Assembly (NCBI RefSeq): GCF_003387075.1
Contig: NZ_QUMQ01000001.1
Coordinates: 7,068,001 to 7,132,000, forward strand
Reading direction: 5' to 3'
DNA: 64,000 bases
Source: Asanoa ferruginea
GTDB taxonomy: Bacteria; Actinomycetota; Actinomycetes; Mycobacteriales; Micromonosporaceae
This document shows, one piece after another, positions 7,925 through 15,760 of this stretch (its first letter is position 1; the number at the start of each line of letters is the position of its first letter). The notes under the pieces are model-generated. The model was not told the DNA's origin. It ran no database searches and worked only from the letters and a program-made list of their open reading frames with translations. The position numbers were made by a program, and so were the translations under genes.

Positions 7925-8121
7925 CATGCCACCGCGACCCGCGGCGCCGGGTTCCGGTCCACGCTCGGGCGGGAGCTGACGTGCCATTGCGAGCGCGCGG
8001 CGCCGGCTTCAGGTCAACGCTTGAGCGGGAGCTGACGTGCGACCGCGACCCGTGGCGCCGGCTTCCGGTCCGCGCTCGAGCGGGAGTTGACGTGCGACCG
8101 CGAGACCCGGGCGCCAGCTGG
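7901..8121. repeat. Four tandem 55-bp repeats
   Basis: Four copies begin at 7901, 7956, 8012 and 8067, each opening with GGTC and sharing CGCTYGRGCGGGAGYTGACRTG in slightly varied form. Units are 55, 56, 55 and 55 bases, so successive copies change reading frame and the array is not coding. The first copy overlaps the 3' end of the cysteine-rich gene. It fills most of the gap before the minus-strand regulator that ends at 8185. Confidence 0.85.
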
Positions 8122-8184
8122 CAGCCATCCGGCCGGCTGCGCGGTTCGGTGCGGCGCCTGCCAGGACCGCGGCGGCTGGGCAGG

Positions 8185-8715
8185 TCAGCCGTGGCGTTGG
8201 CTCAGGTAGGCCAGGACGGCCTCGCGGGTGGTGCGCACACCCAGCGTGGCGCGGGCCTGCGCGATGCGGCGGTTGGCCGTGCGCAGCGACAGGAACTCGG
8301 CCGCCGCGGCCGCGGCGATGGTCTCGCCGTTGGCGAGACGGTCGAGCAGCGCCCGCTGCTCGGGGATCAGCTCGCCGGGGCTGCCGCCGTCCGGGGCGGG
8401 CTCCGCGCCGCCCGCGTCGCGGTGCACCGGACCCAACCGGGTCAGGTCGGCGAGCAGGGCCCGGCCGATGTCGCCGCCGCTGTCGGTGATCGCCACGACG
8501 CCGGCGCCACGGGCCGCGGCCAGGACGACGAGCCGGACGGTTTCCCGGTCGGGTACCCGGCCGAACAGCAGCAACCGGTTGCCGGTCAGGTCCCACGCCT
8601 GCTCGGTCAGCGCGAAGCCTTCGCGGGTGACCCAGCCGGAGCGCGACAACCGGCGCAGCACCGCGGTCGCGTCGCCGGCGCTGGGCAGCACATAGCGGGG
8701 CTGGTCGTCGCTCAC
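8185..8715 (-). CDS. Small LuxR-type helix-turn-helix protein
   Basis: The product has 176 residues. The C-terminal 60 (ELIPEQRALLDRLANGETIA, then EFLSLRTANRRIAQARATLG) form a LuxR/FixJ-type four-helix DNA-binding domain. The N-terminal 110 residues are not a recognisable receiver domain: no acidic phospho-acceptor pocket is apparent, though AITDSGGDIGRALLAD might mimic one. The GTG start has a strong GGAGGTG ribosome site. It sits 25 bases after the large LuxR gene and is probably co-transcribed with it, suggesting that the two regulators work on the same target, perhaps the divergent dynamin cassette. Confidence 0.75.
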   Translation of the reverse strand: MSDDQPRYVLPSAGDATAVLRRLSRSGWVTREGFALTEQAWDLTGNRLLLFGRVPDRETVRLVVLAAARGAGVVAITDSGGDIGRALLADLTRLGPVHRDAGGAEPAPDGGSPGELIPEQRALLDRLANGETIAAAAAAEFLSLRTANRRIAQARATLGVRTTREAVLAYLSQRHG

Positions 8716-8740
8716 CGCCGCACCTCCCTCGGCGCCTGGG

Positions 8741-11700
8741 TCATCGCAGCTGCTCCAGCGCCATCGCGGCGGCCGCGGTGCGGGTGCGGGCGCCGAGCTT
8801 GCGCATCCCCGCCCGGATGTGGGTTTCCACCGTCTCGGCCGAGATGCCGAGCTGTCCCGCGATCCGCCGGCTCGGTTCGCCGCGGGCGACCAGGCGCAGC
8901 ACGTCGCGCTCCCGCTCGGTCAGCTCCGACCCGGATCGGGGCCCGCGCGTCTCCCGCCGCACCGAGTGGCGGCGCAATGCCCGCCGCGCCCGGCCGAGCA
9001 GCACCACCAGGCCAGCCGCCTCGGCCAGACGTTCGGCGGCCAGCAGCGCGGACACCGCACGCTCCGGATCGTTCTCGTGCACGCCCGCGGCCAGCAGGCA
9101 GCGCACCTCCTCGCGGACGACCAGGTCGTGCCACGCTGCGGCGGCCCGGTCGAAGCCTCCCGTACCCGACCACGCGGCGAGGGTCTCGCGGACCGCGGGC
9201 AGCCCGGCGGACGCCACGTCCGTCGCGTCGAGTTCCGCCGGATCACGATCGCCGACCGCACCGTCGTAGGCCGCCCAGCGCGCGGTGATCCGGCGCAGCC
9301 CGTCGACCAACGGCGGTGCCCCGGCGCCGGCGTCGGGTTGCGCGGCCAGGTCGGGCTGCCCGTCGAGCCACGCCGCCTCCCGGCCCACCCAGTCGAGCAA
9401 CGCCGCGGCGGCCGGAGCGGGCGCGGCGGCGGCCAGCCGGGCGCGGGCCGGAGCGAGCAGGCCACCGTCGGCCTCGACCAGGCTGGCGGCGGCGACCGCG
9501 TACGCCCTGGCCAGCGCCGGCACCGTCCGGTCGGTGAGGTCGGCGGCCCGGCGCACCACGTCGTCGACGGGCGTACCGGCCGGATCGCCGCGCAACGCCA
9601 CGCACCACAGGGCGGCGGCCAGGAACCGGGCCTGCCAGCTGTAGGCGAGGTCGGCCGCGCACGCCACCGCCGCCCGTTCCGCGGTGGCGGCCGCCTCGGT
9701 CAACCGCCCGTCGGCCGCGAGCGTCTCCACGAGGAGCCATGCACTCCACCGGGTCGCGAGCGGATCGCCGGCCACGGCGGCGGCCTCCGCGGCGGATGCG
9801 AGCCCGTACTCCCAGCCGGGTACCCGCCCGGCCGCCCGGACCGCGGCGACCGCGGCGCGCAGCCCAGCGTGGGCCGGCGGGTCACCGAGCCGTGCCGCGG
9901 CGTCCAGCGCACCGGCCGGATCGGTGGCCAGGCGGGCAAGCAGCAGCACCCGGTCGCGGCCCGCACGGACCGATTCAGGAGCGTCATCGGGTACGGGCGC
10001 CGCCGCCGCCCGCGCCCCCGCGAGGTCACCGAGCTGGAGCAACGCCTCGGCGCGCAGCACGGCGGCGTCGACACCGAGCGGTCCGGCGGCGGCCAGCGCT
10101 CGCACCGCGGCACGGGGCCGCCCGGCTTCGAGGGCAGCCGCCGCGGCGCCAACTCGGGTCGCTTCGGTCGGCCGGGCGCCGGGCAGGTCACAGGCGAGCA
10201 GGAGCAGCTCGGCACGCTCCCCGGCGGTGCTGGCTCGTGCTGCCGCGGTGACGGCCCGCGCCGCCGCGGCCGCATGGTCGCCGGCCGCGGCGAGATGCCG
10301 GGCGGCTTCGCGGTCGGGGGTCAGCTCGGCGAGCCGCCGATGCAGTGCGGCCCGGGCATCGGCGTCGAGCATGCCGGCCGCGACCTCGGCGAGGTAGGGG
10401 GACGCGGGCGCGACCAGGTCGGCCCCAGGCGGTCCGTTGAGGGGCGCGTTGTCCTCGGGTCCGAACGCTGCCGCCGACACGCCGCCGCTGACCTGAGCGC
10501 CATCGGCCGCATCGCCTGCTTGGGTGATGACCTCGCCGCTCTGGGCAACGACTCGAGCCTGCGCCGAGATGTCTCGGCCGCCGTCGGCGGCGTTGACGGC
10601 CGGCGCCCCGCCGGGCGTCGCCGCCGCGACCACGCGGCCGCCGTCCGCGCCCTGCGGGGAACCGTCCCCACTTCGTTCGAGCTGGGCCGGCGACCAACTA
10701 CGTGCGCTGCCACCAGCGGGAGTGTCCCCGGGCTCCGACACGTCCCTGGCCGGTTCGAGCCCGCCAGCCGTGACAACCTGGCGGCCATCCGGAGCGGCTG
10801 CGTCGCCCTCCGGCCCGGCCGCGAGCTCGCCGGCCGGCGGAACCAAAGCGCCTTCCTGAGCAGCTGCGTCGCCCTTTGGCCCGGCCGCGAGCTCGCCGGC
10901 CCGCGCCACCAAAGCGCCTTCCTGGGCGGCTACGCCGCCTTCCCGTCCGACCGCGAACTCGCCGGCCGCTGGAACCAAAGCGCCTTCCTGAGCAGCTGCG
11001 CCCCCCGCCGGCCCGGCCACGAACTCGCCGGCCGGCGGAACCAAAGCGCCCTGCCGGACGGCTGCACCGCCCTCCGGCCCAGTCACGAACTCGCCGGCCG
11101 CCGGAACCGAAGCGCCATTCCGGGCACTGCCACCGGCCGCGAACCCACTGGGCGGTGGGTTCGAAGCTGCGGGACCGAGATTCCCGGCACCGCTAGCGCC
11201 CATCACGTCCAGGGCAAGCCCACCAGCCGACGGGACCGGCACGACCAGACCGGCTGCGCGCAGCTCCTCGACACCGGCGCCGAGCAGGGCCGGGCTGGCG
11301 GGGCGGCCGAGCAGCCCGAGGGCCGCCATCGCCGTGCGGGCCGGGCGGGTCAGGTCGGCCAGCGCCTCCGCGACCGCGTAAGCGACCTGATCAACCTCGG
11401 GCACATCGACGGCGACCAGAGCCGGAAACGCGTCCGTGGCGTCCGGCCCCCGAGACCCGGCGGCCGGCCGACCGGACCCGGCGTGCCGCGCCAGCGCGGT
11501 CACCGCCAGCGGAATTCCCCCGGCCCGATGGACCACATCCGCGACCGCCGCCTCGCCGAGCGCGGGCGCGACCCGGCGCGCCAGCTCGGTGGCCGCCTCG
11601 ACCGACAGCGGCGGCAGTGCCAACCACCCCGAGGAAGCCGCACGCAGGGCGGACACCGCCTCGGCCGGCAACCGGTGCGGGGTGCGCAGCGCGACCACGG

Positions 11701-12103
11701 CCCGGGTATGCGCGCCCAACGCCGCCACGGCAGCGATCGTCGCCGGATCGGCCCACTGGAGATCGTCGACCACGAGCAGCCCGGACCGGACCCGCGAGCG
11801 GACCGCCTCGGCCAGCAGCGCGACGTCGTGGGCCGGCAGGCGGACCCGTACCGCCCGGGACAGGGCCAGCGCCGGGACGTCCTGGAGCATCGCCAGGCCG
11901 CCGCCCGCGAAGACCGGGCCGCGGAACGCTGCCGCCAGGTCCCGCAGCGCGGTGCTGCGGCCGGCTCCGGGGGCGCCGGTGAGCACGACCAGGCCGGGGC
12001 TGGCCAGCAGCGCGCGGGCCCCCGCGACGGCGTCGTCGGGCGCCGTGCCGGCCGGTTCGCCGGCGGCACGGTCGGCGACACCGGTGCCCGGTGCGTGCGG
12101 CAC
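8741..12103 (-). CDS. Large LuxR-family (LAL-like) transcriptional regulator with repeat insert
   Basis: This 1120-residue protein has an N-terminal STAND/AAA NTPase module and a C-terminal LuxR helix-turn-helix domain (about 1055-1118: ELTERERDVLRLVARG, then GISAETVETHIRAGMRKLGA). The Walker A loop reads GAPGAGRST at residues 42-51, with Arg49 where Lys is expected. Walker B is intact (LLVVDDLQWADP, about 115). The middle is alanine-rich helical repeat, as in LAL regulators that sense a ligand and activate neighbouring operons. Residues 330-439 hold five 22-residue tandem repeats. The gene is divergent from the dynamin cassette, and its own start is 58 bases from a perfect 19-bp palindrome. 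Confidence 0.85.
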   Translation of the reverse strand: MPHAPGTGVADRAAGEPAGTAPDDAVAGARALLASPGLVVLTGAPGAGRSTALRDLAAAFRGPVFAGGGLAMLQDVPALALSRAVRVRLPAHDVALLAEAVRSRVRSGLLVVDDLQWADPATIAAVAALGAHTRAVVALRTPHRLPAEAVSALRAASSGWLALPPLSVEAATELARRVAPALGEAAVADVVHRAGGIPLAVTALARHAGSGRPAAGSRGPDATDAFPALVAVDVPEVDQVAYAVAEALADLTRPARTAMAALGLLGRPASPALLGAGVEELRAAGLVVPVPSAGGLALDVMGASGAGNLGPAASNPPPSGFAAGGSARNGASVPAAGEFVTGPEGGAAVRQGALVPPAGEFVAGPAGGAAAQEGALVPAAGEFAVGREGGVAAQEGALVARAGELAAGPKGDAAAQEGALVPPAGELAAGPEGDAAAPDGRQVVTAGGLEPARDVSEPGDTPAGGSARSWSPAQLERSGDGSPQGADGGRVVAAATPGGAPAVNAADGGRDISAQARVVAQSGEVITQAGDAADGAQVSGGVSAAAFGPEDNAPLNGPPGADLVAPASPYLAEVAAGMLDADARAALHRRLAELTPDREAARHLAAAGDHAAAAARAVTAAARASTAGERAELLLLACDLPGARPTEATRVGAAAAALEAGRPRAAVRALAAAGPLGVDAAVLRAEALLQLGDLAGARAAAAPVPDDAPESVRAGRDRVLLLARLATDPAGALDAAARLGDPPAHAGLRAAVAAVRAAGRVPGWEYGLASAAEAAAVAGDPLATRWSAWLLVETLAADGRLTEAAATAERAAVACAADLAYSWQARFLAAALWCVALRGDPAGTPVDDVVRRAADLTDRTVPALARAYAVAAASLVEADGGLLAPARARLAAAAPAPAAAALLDWVGREAAWLDGQPDLAAQPDAGAGAPPLVDGLRRITARWAAYDGAVGDRDPAELDATDVASAGLPAVRETLAAWSGTGGFDRAAAAWHDLVVREEVRCLLAAGVHENDPERAVSALLAAERLAEAAGLVVLLGRARRALRRHSVRRETRGPRSGSELTERERDVLRLVARGEPSRRIAGQLGISAETVETHIRAGMRKLGARTRTAAAAMALEQLR
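10787..11116 (-). repeat. Five in-frame 66-bp repeats inside the LuxR regulator
   Basis: Five consecutive 22-residue units run through residues 330-439 of the regulator, each with the pattern GA-V-P-AGE-aaGp-GdaAAQE. Typical units open GALVPPAGEF. The DNA period is exactly 66 bases, so the frame is kept. Composition is Ala/Gly/Pro/Glu, without obvious hydrophobic core positions, so the stretch is probably a flexible spacer. A further degenerate Ala/Gly-rich region follows to about residue 560. Confidence 0.85.
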
Positions 12104-12160
12104 TCATCCTCCGACCCTCGGGGCCCCCGGCGACACGTACTCCGGTGGCACGAACATGGG

Positions 12161-12179
12161 ATCCTGCCGCCGGCAGGAT
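12161..12179. promoter_or_regulatory. Perfect 19-bp palindrome between LuxR regulator and dynamin cassette
   Basis: ATCCTGCCG-C-CGGCAGGAT is a perfect inverted repeat of nine-base arms around one base. It lies in the 123-bp divergent gap, 48 bases before the first small ORF of the cassette and 58 bases before the regulator's start. A -10-like TAGTGT (12185-12190) follows in the direction of the cassette, which would place the palindrome over the -35 region. It is a natural candidate operator for the LuxR-type proteins; binding is inferred. Confidence 0.6.
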
Positions 12180-12226
12180 ATTCGTAGTGTTGGTCGAGCC
12201 GACCCAGCCAGGAGGACCACGCCACA

Positions 12227-12343
12227 ATGACCGCGCACCCCCGCCGGGCCATCGTTATTGTCGCCGACGGCCCGCGCCCTGACGAGCCCAGCGCGGGTGG
12301 CATGCCCGGTTGGGGCGGTTTGCAGGGGAGTGTCCGGGCGTGA
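12227..12343 (+). CDS. 38-residue leader ORF coupled to the first dynamin-like gene
   Basis: ATG at 12227 is preceded by GGAGGA with a 9-base spacer and the frame ends in TGA at 12341-12343. The peptide begins MTAHPRRAIVIVADGPRPDE. Its stop overlaps the GTG start of the dynamin-like GTPase as GTGA, the typical arrangement for translational coupling. It has no match that I recognise. It may be a real small protein or a leader that sets translation of the GTPase; the strong ribosome site and the overlap argue that it is translated. Confidence 0.55.
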   Translation: MTAHPRRAIVIVADGPRPDEPSAGGMPGWGGLQGSVRA

Positions 12344-13860
12344 CGGCTCCGATCGCGCTGCGGCAGGTCGTCGCCGGGCTCTGCGACGAGGTGGGGCCGC
12401 GGCTCACCTCCGACGCCGCGCGTCTTCAGGTGCGGCGGGTGCGGCAGCGGCTCGACGAGCCCCTGCGGGTCGCGATCGCCGGCCGGCTCAAGGCGGGCAA
12501 GTCGACGCTGGTCAACGCGCTCATCGGGCGCCGGGTGGCGCCGACCGAGGTCGGCGAGTGCACCCGGGTGGTCACCCAGTTCCGTTACGGGACCTCAGAC
12601 CGGATCGATGTCGTACGCCGCGACGGCAGCCGCCTCAGCCTGCCCCTCGACGAAGCGGGGATGATTCCCCAGCGGCTGGGCGTACCCGCGGCTGAGGTGG
12701 CTTTTGTCGATGTTGCCCTGACCAGCGCCAACCTGCGCGACCTGACCGTGGTCGACACGCCCGGGCTGTCGTCGACGAACGCGTCGGTGTCGGCCGGCGC
12801 GCGCCGGTTCCTGTTCCAGGACAACACGGCGCCGATCGACGACGGGCTCGACGCCGACTCCGCGGGGGCCATCTCCGGGGCCGAAGCGATCGTGTACGTG
12901 TTCACCCAGGCCGTCCGCGATGACGACGTGGCCGCGCTCGAGGCGTTCCGGTCGGTGTCGGCCCGGCTGGCCAGCAACCCGATCAACTCGGTCGGGCTGT
13001 TCAACAAGGCCGACAAGCTGGTCGAGGCGCCCGGCGACCCGTGGCCGGTCGCCGAGCGGCTGGCCGGCGACCAGGCACAGACGCTGCGCCGGGTGGTGTC
13101 CGGCGTGGTGCCGGTCGTCGGGCTGCTCGCCGAGACGACCGAGGCCGGCCGGCTCACCGCCGCCGACTGCGAGGCGCTGCGCGCGCTGGCCGGATTGTCG
13201 GTGGCCGAGCGTACGCTGCTGCTCGCATCCGTTGACCTGTTCGTCTCACGACCCGCACCCGTGTCCGGCGAGCACCGCCAACGGTTGTTGACCCTGCTCG
13301 ACCTCTACGGGATCGGCTTCTCGCTGGCGCAACTCGCCGCCCGCCCGACGCTGGGCAGCGGCGACCTGGTGCGGATGCTCTACCAGGTGTCCGGGTTCCC
13401 GCGGCTGCGGCACACGCTCGACCACGCCTTCCGTTGGCGCACCGACGCGATCAAGGCCGGCTGGGCGCTGTCGACCCTGGAGAAGGCCGCCGGGCACGCC
13501 GACAGCATTCCGGACAGGGAGGTGTTGCGCGACGCGATCGAACGGGTGCTGCAACGCCCCGAATACCACCGGCTGCGGCTGCTCGAGGCGGCCCAGCAGG
13601 TCAGCGGCGGCGCGGTCGAGCTGCCGGCGCCGATGGAGCAGGAGCTGACCCGGCTGGCCCTGTCGCACGATCCGCAATGGATCCTGAGCCTGCCCACCGC
13701 CGGCGCCGACGAGCTGCGCAAGGCCGCCCTGGACGCGGCCGCACGCTGGCGGGTGTTCGCGGTCGCCGGTGCGAGCCCGGCCCAGTCGCGGGTCGCGCTG
13801 GTCGTGCACCGCGGCTTCCACCTGCTCTCGCAGCGCCTGCGCGAGGGGGTGGCCTCATGA
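12340..13860 (+). CDS. Dynamin-like GTPase, first of pair
   Basis: The product has 506 residues with a complete dynamin-type G domain: P-loop GRLKAGKST (residues 48-56), switch I threonine region with ECTRVVTQF, VVDTPGLSS (G3, DxxG), and FNKADK (G4, N222-D225). The rest is helical stalk. Bacterial dynamin-like proteins such as the mycobacterial IniA and Streptomyces DynA tubulate, tether or fuse membranes. No membrane span is obvious here, so it probably depends on its partner. The GTG at 12340 was chosen over an earlier ATG (12310) because of the GGGGAG site and the GTGA overlap. Its stop overlaps a 19-codon ORF. Confidence 0.9.
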   Translation: MTAPIALRQVVAGLCDEVGPRLTSDAARLQVRRVRQRLDEPLRVAIAGRLKAGKSTLVNALIGRRVAPTEVGECTRVVTQFRYGTSDRIDVVRRDGSRLSLPLDEAGMIPQRLGVPAAEVAFVDVALTSANLRDLTVVDTPGLSSTNASVSAGARRFLFQDNTAPIDDGLDADSAGAISGAEAIVYVFTQAVRDDDVAALEAFRSVSARLASNPINSVGLFNKADKLVEAPGDPWPVAERLAGDQAQTLRRVVSGVVPVVGLLAETTEAGRLTAADCEALRALAGLSVAERTLLLASVDLFVSRPAPVSGEHRQRLLTLLDLYGIGFSLAQLAARPTLGSGDLVRMLYQVSGFPRLRHTLDHAFRWRTDAIKAGWALSTLEKAAGHADSIPDREVLRDAIERVLQRPEYHRLRLLEAAQQVSGGAVELPAPMEQELTRLALSHDPQWILSLPTAGADELRKAALDAAARWRVFAVAGASPAQSRVALVVHRGFHLLSQRLREGVAS

Positions 13861-13916
13861 GCGGACGATCCAGCCTGAGGTCCCGCCGGGCAGCGCGAAG
13901 TGAGGACCGAGCATGA
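13857..13916 (+). CDS. 19-residue arginine-rich linker ORF
   Basis: ATG at 13857 overlaps the stop of the first dynamin gene (ATGA) and its TGA at 13914-13916 overlaps the ATG of the second dynamin gene (ATGA). The peptide, MSGRSSLRSRRAARSEDRA, has six arginines in 19 residues. The ORF precisely fills the gap between the two GTPases, so ribosomes could pass down the whole mRNA by termination-reinitiation. I cannot say whether the peptide itself has a function. Confidence 0.4.
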   Translation: MSGRSSLRSRRAARSEDRA

Positions 13917-15760
13917 CTGACCTGTCCGCGCTTCTCGGCGAAGCGGTCGACGGCTCGCTGGCGTTTCTGCGGCGGGCCGACGCCGACGCGGCCGCCGACA
14001 TCGAGGCGATCCGGCGCCGCGCCGTCACCCGGCCGTCGATCGTCGTGGTCGGTGAGACCAAGCGGGGCAAGAGCTCGCTGGTCAACGCGCTGATCGGGGT
14101 GCCCGACCTGTCGCCGGTCGACGCGGCCGTCGCGACGGCGACCTACCTCGAGTTCGTGCCCGGCAACCCGCACGGCGCGCGGGCGTGGCTGCCCGACCAG
14201 GCGCAGCCCGTACCCCTGGAATTGGCGCAGTTGCGTGATTGGGCGACCACCCTCGGCCGCCTGCCCGACGGCGCCCGGCCACCGCGCCGGGTCGAGGTGA
14301 CCCACTCGGCGCCGCTGCTGCAATATCTGAGCCTGGTCGACACGCCGGGCACCGGCGGCCTCGACCCACTGCACGCCGAGATTGCCCTCGACGCGGCGAC
14401 GCAGGCCGGCGCGCTGCTGTTCGTCGTCGACGCGTCCGGGCCGTTCACCCGCCCCGAGCTGGAGTTCCTCATCGAGGCCAGCAAGCGGGTCAACGTGGTG
14501 GTGTTCGCGCTGACCAAGACCGACGCCTACCCGGGCTGGCGGACGATCCTCGCCGACGACCGCGCCCAGCTGCAGACGCACGCGCCGCGGTTCGCGCAGG
14601 CGCCGTGGTTCCCGGTGTCGGCGCGGCTCGCGCAGTTGTCGATGACGCTGCCCGGCGAGGCCGGCGCCGAGCTGGTCCGCGAGTCACGGATCGCCGGGCT
14701 CCAGCACGCGCTGATCGAGCTGGCCGGCAAGGGCCACCTGCTGCGGCAGGCCAACGTGTTGCGGGCGGTGCGCAGCGAGCTGGTGCGGCTCGACCTGCGG
14801 GCCGGCGAGCGCCTGACCGCCAGCGACCCCGACCCGGCCGACGTGGCGAAGGCCCGCGCCGACCGGACGGCGCTGGCGGCGCGCAAGCGGACCGAGTCGC
14901 GGCAGTGGTCGCTCACGCTCAACACAGAGACGCAGCGGGCCCGGGTGGAGGCGACCGGAAAGCTGCGGACGTACGTGGCCCAGCTCCAGGACGAGCAGCT
15001 CACCCGGATCGACAAGGCGAAGAGCGAAGACCTCAAGGCGCTGCCGAGCGAGCTCGACACGGCTTTGCAGGCGCTGTCGATCCGGCTGTCGCAGGACCTC
15101 GAGTCCCGGTTCCGCAACGTCGCCGAGAAAGTCCTCGCCCAGGTATTCGGCGCGGACGAGCTCCAGTTCGTGCTGGCCCGGCTCAACGCGACGCTGCGGC
15201 ACGCGCTGACCAGCCGGCCACCCCGGGACACCGGCACCGACAACATGATGATCGCGATGTCGGCCGGCGGCATGGCGTTCATGGCCGGCCGCGGCGCGAT
15301 GGCCGGCGCGTCGGCACTCGGCGCGGGCGCGCTGCTCGGCGGTGGCCTGCTCGTCCCGGTCGCCGGGCTGGGGCTGGGGCTGGCCGCGGGGGCGTTCATC
15401 CTCTACCGGCGGCGGGCGCAGAGCGACCGGGCCCAGGCCCGGCTGTGGCTGCGCGACGTGCTCGGCGAGGCCCGCGCCGCCCTGTCCGACGAGATCATGC
15501 ACCGGTTCACGGATTTGCAGTACGCGCTGACGCTGGCCCTCGACGACGCCATCGAGAAGCGGCTCCAGCAGCTCGACGCGCACATCGCCGAGATCGACAA
15601 GGCGCTCGCCGACGACAAGGCCGAGCGCGCCCGCCGCCGGGCCGGGATCGCCGCCGAGCGCGAGGCGATCCGCTCCCGCATCAAACAGGTCGACACCGTG
15701 CTCGTCCGGGCACGGACCCTGGCACCCGCCGCCACCACCGACGACCAGGAGCTGTCATGA
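13913..15760 (+). CDS. Dynamin-like GTPase, membrane-inserted partner
   Basis: This 615-residue protein has a G domain with P-loop GETKRGKSS (residues 47-55), SLVDTPGTGG (G3) and ALTKTDAY (G4, T201-D204). After a long helical stalk, residues about 445-497 form a glycine/alanine-rich double hydrophobic segment (MSAGGMAFMAG, then LLVPVAGLGLGLAAGAFILY), a membrane paddle. A charged coiled coil ends the protein. This is the layout of membrane-bound bacterial dynamins (IniC or Streptomyces DynB types). Paired neighbouring dynamins usually form hetero-oligomers on the inner membrane. It is coupled to its neighbours by ATGA overlaps at both ends; GAGGAC is the ribosome site. Confidence 0.9.
   Translation: MTDLSALLGEAVDGSLAFLRRADADAAADIEAIRRRAVTRPSIVVVGETKRGKSSLVNALIGVPDLSPVDAAVATATYLEFVPGNPHGARAWLPDQAQPVPLELAQLRDWATTLGRLPDGARPPRRVEVTHSAPLLQYLSLVDTPGTGGLDPLHAEIALDAATQAGALLFVVDASGPFTRPELEFLIEASKRVNVVVFALTKTDAYPGWRTILADDRAQLQTHAPRFAQAPWFPVSARLAQLSMTLPGEAGAELVRESRIAGLQHALIELAGKGHLLRQANVLRAVRSELVRLDLRAGERLTASDPDPADVAKARADRTALAARKRTESRQWSLTLNTETQRARVEATGKLRTYVAQLQDEQLTRIDKAKSEDLKALPSELDTALQALSIRLSQDLESRFRNVAEKVLAQVFGADELQFVLARLNATLRHALTSRPPRDTGTDNMMIAMSAGGMAFMAGRGAMAGASALGAGALLGGGLLVPVAGLGLGLAAGAFILYRRRAQSDRAQARLWLRDVLGEARAALSDEIMHRFTDLQYALTLALDDAIEKRLQQLDAHIAEIDKALADDKAERARRRAGIAAEREAIRSRIKQVDTVLVRARTLAPAATTDDQELS

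Noticed and set aside
8819-12187. 1122-residue open frame on the plus strand
   Set aside because: It is the antisense of the LuxR regulator. High GC leaves long frames open. It has no domain and no start signal.
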